Positions 9,101 through 14,024 of a DNA stretch of 14,024 nt are shown one piece after another; position 1 is the first letter of the stretch, and each line of letters opens with the position of its first letter. The notes under the pieces are model-generated. The model searched no databases. It saw only the letters and a program-made list of their open reading frames with translations, and was not told where the DNA came from. The position numbers and the translations under genes are program-made. This DNA is from Larix sibirica. Lineage: Eukaryota > Streptophyta > Pinopsida > Pinales > Pinaceae. The stretch lies in assembly GCA_004151065.3 (NCBI GenBank), contig NWUY0303933865.1:1-14024 (forward strand). The letters run 5' to 3'.

Positions 9101-9108
9101 TAGTTGCT

Positions 9109-12100
9109 TCAATTTATTTTACTAGGAGTCTTCTTTTTTCCTCTCATGTAGATATTTCGTTGATTAGGAGACTCCCCCATTGGTCTTACTTGAGGTATAC
9201 CTTCCTGATTCATTTGATAGATCATTTGTACATTGGTTGTTCCTGAAGGTGGAATAAAAGAAATTGGGGTTGATTGATTAGAAAATTCACTTGGCACATG
9301 TGCTAATGATTGACCTGCTACCCAACTAGGTTGCTGACTGGAAGATTGGCATGAAGGATGCCATGTTGATGTATTAGGTAACAATATGTATTTTTGATAT
9401 TGAATTACCATCTGCCACTCCTTTCCCAATGGGTGTTTGTGTGCCTTTAGGGACTCCAAAGAGATTTCTGCATTTGTTGTATTCTCATAAGAGATTTGTC
9501 CCAATATTTTGGCAATGTTTTTAAGCCCAACCCAGATCTCAAAACAAATTTTGAGATTGTCCACGACCTGATCTCTATCAATTTCCCCTTCCAAAGGTTC
9601 TTGGGGTATCTCCTCCCTCTTTTGATCGATATGTTCTCTATAGGTATTCTTAGGGTAATAATCCCCATTACCATCCTAGGGGGAAGGAATCCCAAGACTT
9701 ATTACATCCCTGAATAAAGCTTTAAATCTACTTATTTCATCTGTCAACTACTTACTATTATCTTTCATTCTAAGTGCATATATTTGCTTCATTATCATGG
9801 ATCTTGCTATTTTGATAATTTGCGTTCTATTGTCAATTTATTTTTTAAGCAATTTCCTTTTGGTTCTGCTATTCAAATAATCTATTACTTCACTTCCTTA
9901 TTTAGGCATGTTTCCCAGCTTCCTTTCGACTGATTTCACTTCAACATTAGCTGATATTTCCATCTCTAGTTAATCATGAATGAATTCAAAATAATCCCAT
10001 TTATGCATGAACCATTCAATAATCTTATCCCAAACATTTTTTGATATTATCCATAACAGTTGCTCTCCTTGAACATTCATTTGTAATGAGGTCATTTGAC
10101 TTTTCAATTTCCCTATCTCTTTCTCCAAGTCTTCCACATCCTCTGCCTTTTTATTAACTTCATTTTCCAATTCCAGGATCCTTCTATCCTTTATTTCTAG
10201 TTCTTTTTCAACCTCTTCAAGATTTTTACTCTGGTAATTTTCTTCTTGGATGGGATGAGGACTGGATATTTGGTATGATTGATCTTCTTCCATAGCATCA
10301 ACATCTATTGCTTCTGGGGTGGTAGTTGGTTTCTCAGCCATTTCCTCTGTTGCATTTTCTACCATAGCCTGATCTTCTGCAAGGATTGAAGGGGTTGATA
10401 CTCTAGTATCCTCTCCAGTGGAAATATTATCTCTTTCTAATTTCATATTGTCTATCTGCCAATGTAGATCATCAATATTTTTCCTTCTTTCTTCATAGAA
10501 CTTCTGATATTCTATCATATTATCATATATTTTATCTTTCTCTACTTCAACCTGCTTCAACTCCTTAGTTTGAACTAGATCTATTGTAGCAATTTTCAAT
10601 TTCTTCTTTAAAGTGGCTATCTCATTGTATTTATTTTCAATGAGTATTTTAATTTTGGGTCCATCTAATGGATCAACTGATAGTGCCATTAAATTTTCTT
10701 CCAGTGAATTTATAGCTATCTGTTTATCCCTGGTTGTCCATTTTTCCATTTTATATAGCTTCTCAAATTTCTCTAGGGATAACACGAGATTCTTCTCTTC
10801 CTATCTGATTTGACTATTTCTGTACATATCATGTCACTGGCCTTTTTATAGAATTCTAGTTTGTCTAACTTCCCAAATTATTTGAAATTGACAATATCCT
10901 CTTCATCCCTTAGGTCACTCAATTTCATAGGATTAGGCACTTTAGGTTCAAGTATGGAAAACCTAAAAGTATTATGTTAATGATAAAAACTGAGATCAGT
11001 CTCCTTCTACAACTGGGATTTATTGTTTCATATCTTTCACCATTCTCAATCATTTCTCTCTGATGTTCTTGTAACCAGAATGGAGATCTGTCTTCACAGG
11101 AAATATCTCTACTGAAGATGATCCTTGCATCTTCTAAGGGATTGTGAACTCGATAAAAGGATAGATGGTATACTTAATCGGAGGCACTCGTGGGAGTATT
11201 TGTTTTTCTATTAATTCAATTATTTCTTTTGGGATTTCAACTGAATCTGGTGCCTCCACTAATGCTTGTTCATCTCCCTCATCCTTTGTTCTTTCCTTCT
11301 TTGGATCTGGGCCCTATTCAGCTTCATCAATATCCATTCCTTGAGCTTCTTCAAGTACTGTTCTTTTATGCCCTATTAGATATGATTCTCTTTCCTATTC
11401 CTCGAAGCTATTCAAAGTCTCTTGAACCTCTTTCCAGGTGTCTTTATTGGCTATCTTTTCCTAGACTGGTTTAGCCTCACATATGTAGGATGAATTTTTG
11501 TTTTCCAACCTCTGCATTGAGACAATTTGATGTGGGTCATATGATTCATTTTCATCCTTATCAATATTAAGTTGATTCAAATATTCTTCTACGTATTGAG
11601 AGGAATTCAACCCTCTTATGATGAGAGGTCCTATTTCCGTTGGTAATAAAAATTGCTTGTGTTTCCTGAAATGTCTAAAATGCAGCTCATCTAAAGAAAG
11701 TATTTTCCTTGCATACTCCATGGAAAAAATCCTTGGATTCAGGAAAGTGGGAAGCTTGTATGCTTCTTCCTCAAAACCATAAAGTACTCTTATGACTGTA
11801 TGATCCTCATAGAGGAACCAATATCCTATTTGAACATCTGATGTAAATTGCAAGTGTTTCTTGTTTTCTGGAAGCATCCTTGGAGGTGAACTGTTGAAAA
11901 TCAAAGTGTAGGCTACACTCGTCGCTTGGTCTATGAAATCTAAAAAATTAGAATTATCATCCCTCCTTAGGAATAGGTCAAACCATTCATACACTGGGAC
12001 TTGAATTCCTTTCTCATCAGTTGTCTTCATACCTAGATTCTTGAATCTCTCATAATTTTGATAGAAAAACATGAAGAATAAGTAGGATGGATATCTTAAG

Positions 12101-13055
12101 TATTAAATAGTAGGAAACTCTTCCAACTGCTCATGTATTATCTCTACTAAATGACTACAAAGGTCGAAATTAGGAGGAATTTTACCAAGTTATGTAGTCA
12201 GCTTGACTAGTACCCCTAAGATGACCTCATCTACAGACTTATCATTCTCTAGACCTACAATAACACAAATGATGGAAATAGCTTTTCTGGAACTGTCAGA
12301 AAAAACTGTGGTATCATAAGGAGGTGGAATGGTAGGTATTGCCATGCCAGGCTCCAAGTGTTAGGAAAAAAACTAGTTATACCTCATATGGCCCAAGACT
12401 GTGAAAGGAACTTGCTAAGCCTTTCTCATTGAAGGAGAAGGGGGATAAGGATTTAGGAATGCAGAACATCTGCTTGAGTGAATATGGAATGATGTAACAT
12501 AGGGTTTTTGACATGTCAGAAGAGAGAATTGCTCATTTGGTGGGGGAATAATGTTTTGAGCACCATGGTATCATAAGGATGTGGAATGGTGGGTATTGCC
12601 ACACCAGGATCCAAGTGTTAGGACACAAACTATTTATGCTCATATGGCCCAAGACTATGAAAGGAACTTGCAAAGGATTTCTCATTGAAAGGGAAAGGGG
12701 CTAAGGATTTAGGAATGTAGAACATCCACTTGAGTGAATATGGAATGATGTAACAGAGGTTTTTTTACATGACAGAAGAGAGAATTTCTCTTTTGGTGGG
12801 GGAATAATGCTTTGAGCACCATGTTACAAACTCAGGAAAAACTATTGATCTAGGGCAAGCGGTTTGAGCAACATTTGGTTTCCACAGGTTGATGTCGTCT
12901 TAGTCAGCCAAATATAGGGATTTAGCTTCTCTAATGGTTTCATTTAGGTCTAAGTTGGTGATTATAGTGTCAAAAACTTTAGCTTCATGGTCATATACAT
13001 GTTCCTCGCCTGAGAAACAAGACTTTGGGAGCTTGAATTTAGGTTTAAAAGCCAT
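9109..13055 (-). pseudogene. Very long unknown gene with coiled coils, multiply broken
   Basis: Function is unknown. The start at 13055 (MAFKPKFKLPKSCF) is set by an in-frame TAA nine bases upstream; the last stop is 9111-9109. N-terminal landmarks are INLWKPNVAQTACP and IVFPEFVTWCSKHYSPTKRE. A 257-bp tandem duplication follows, and from 12345 a single frame runs almost to the end. It holds a globular part (YLRYPSYLFFMFFYQNYERF near 12095, IGYWFLYEDHTVIRVLYGFE, LPTFLNPRIFSMEYARKILS) and an acidic linker. Coiled coils lie at about 10785-10420 and 10200-10040 (LEEVEKELEIKDRRILELEN). The tail is Ser/Gln/Pro-rich (WHPSCQSSSQQPSW near 9360). I count about 15 premature stops below 12345 and a frame excursion between about 10975 and 10810 that returns to phase. 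Without the duplication the length is 3690 nt, 1230 codons. From memory it resembles uncharacterised gymnosperm proteins; no gag, pol or plant mobile domain motif is seen. Confidence 0.8.
12312..12824 (-). repeat. 257-bp tandem duplication within the long gene
   Basis: Copy 1 spans 12312-12568 and copy 2 spans 12569 to about 12824. They agree along their whole length with scattered differences and small indels (for example GTATCATAAGGAGGTGGAATGGTAGG against GTATCATAAGGATGTGGAATGGTGGG, starting one base before each copy). Both encode WCSKHYSPTK near one end and AIPTIP-PYDT near the other. Copy 1 carries ATG (12345-12343) where copy 2 has GTG. Unit length is not a multiple of three, so the duplication shifts the reading frame. 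Confidence 0.95.
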
Positions 13056-14024
13056 ATTAGGTTAAAAATTGGTTCAGTAAATTTACTGGTTATTAGGGAA
13101 ATTTCACATAATTTAGGGCTTTTTAGACTAAGTAACAAGAATCAGTATAAGCGGGAATGTTGTATGACAGTATCCAGAAAATACCCGGATGTTGGATGAC
13201 AGCTGAGTTGGAACAACTCGGACACTAGCATGGACTGGTCGGTTTCATGCAACGTTAGACTGGTATGCTGGGTTGTTGGGAACATGTTCACGTTAACACA
13301 AAAATGATTTTGTTTTAAAAAGAGGGGAAAATATCTCTTTATTCTCTTGGAAGTACAACTTTCCACGTTAGATTCCATGACTGAAGACACAAGGAGAAAA
13401 AGGCATCGGGACCCACTTGACAGATGGAAGATGGAGAGAGGAGGATTTGTAAAGTTGATGAGTTGTAAAGTGATTTTAGGTCCCCTCATAGGTGGATATC
13501 ACTTTTGGTTTCCTGGAGTGGTAATGCGTCGATGACAAGTGGTAAAATAAAACTGCGCTCAATCAGAAATAATCACATGTCCTTGGTGGTTTTGAGGACA
13601 ACATGCACTCATGTCACTTTTTGGAAGGCTGTATCTTATTAGTGTGTTTTAGATATCGATCATTGATCTATTCCGTGCTCTCTCGAAATAATCATATACA
13701 CCCCTTTGCTTTAACTGTCTTGTATTTTATGGGCATGCTCGATCTCTTGGGTTTCAGATCTATCTTGATCCAATGGCTCAACATTTATAACATATGAGCA
13801 CTCTTTGTCAGGCCTTTGATCGCTAGCCTCTAGTCATGTTGAAACTCACACTCATCTTTCCTTTGATTTCTTTAGCTCCTGAGGGATGAATAAGCTGGGT
13901 AGATGACCTTATGTAACTCAGAGGAGGTATTTTATACACAGAAAAATATCAGTACTAGCAAATAGAACTTGAAATCAATGAATAATCAAAAGCATAAGCA
14001 TTCACATGAGACACAGTTTTTACC
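13056..14024. other. Upstream flank of the long gene, no gene seen
   Basis: No convincing coding sequence is found on either strand; the open frames here are short and compositionally unremarkable. The first ~100 bases would be the 5' leader of the long minus-strand gene, without an obvious TATA box. A 13-bp near-repeat (TGTTGTATGACAG at 13158-13170, TGTTGGATGACAG at 13190-13202) and a small hairpin at 13205-13219 are the only structures I noticed. Confidence 0.5.
13205..13219. repeat. Short perfect inverted repeat
   Basis: GAGTTG and CAACTC are exact reverse complements separated by GAA. It lies about 150 bp upstream of the likely start of the long minus-strand gene. A hairpin this small is expected by chance at this scale, so no function is assigned. 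Confidence 0.4.

Noticed and set aside
10975-10975. Intron between the globular and coiled-coil parts of the long gene
   Set aside because: The frame excursion from about 10975 to 10810 still encodes a plausible polar protein in the alternative frame (LEPKVPNPMKLSDLRDEED), so two small indels explain it better than splicing.
9109-13055. Assignment of the long gene to the plant mobile domain (aminotransferase-like) family
   Set aside because: I looked for its typical motifs (ERWRPETHTFHLP-like start and a LLGLPxxG segment) and did not find them.
13142-13489. Minus-strand open frame of 115 codons upstream of the long gene
   Set aside because: Low-complexity Ser/Leu/Phe-rich translation, no motif, no conserved-looking core, and an in-frame stop separates it from the ATG at 13055.

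Overview
The window looks like repeat-dominated nuclear DNA from a large-genome seed plant. I favour a gymnosperm, as inference only: base composition is AT-rich, no intact gene is visible, and the coding remnants are old plant Ty3/gypsy retrotransposon pieces plus two long unknown genes of a kind I associate, from memory, with uncharacterised gymnosperm proteins. There is nothing bacterial: no operons, Shine-Dalgarno sites or CRISPR arrays. Every long coding region is broken by in-frame stops, frameshifts or a duplication, so all are called pseudogenes.

Layout, left to right. 1-351: no recognisable coding sequence. 352-1748 (+): the 3' end of a Ty3/gypsy pol gene (pre-integrase linker, HHCC zinc finger, DDE core, C-terminal domain), with a 28-bp direct repeat in the core; a candidate polypurine tract follows at 1917-1925. 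1926-4202: non-coding, with two degenerate tandem arrays, about four copies of a 102-152 bp unit (2168-2612) and about six copies of an ~85-bp unit rich in AGTCGGAAGTCG/CGACTCCCGACT-type motifs (3309-3812). 4203-5068 (+): the 5' part of an unknown gene, cut off at its 3' end. 5072-9100 (-): a second, inverted gypsy remnant made of a candidate LTR end with TATA box, a decayed initiator-Met-tRNA primer-binding site, gag, aspartic protease, and an RNase H domain with its downstream linker; RT and integrase are absent. 9109-13055 (-): a very long unknown gene (about 1230 codons before damage) with a folded N-terminal half, a long coiled-coil region and a Ser/Gln/Pro-rich tail. It contains an internal 257-bp tandem duplication at 12312-12824. 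13056-14024: no gene seen.

The genes do not form a pathway. The picture is of two oppositely oriented gypsy remnants interleaved with two non-transposon-like genes. The best lead is the pair of unknown genes, above all the 1230-codon one, whose full architecture can still be read. Removing one 257-bp copy brings its N- and C-terminal parts into one reading frame. Most premature stops in the window are one C-to-T (or G-to-A) step from Gln, Arg or Trp codons, as expected of methylated, silenced DNA.
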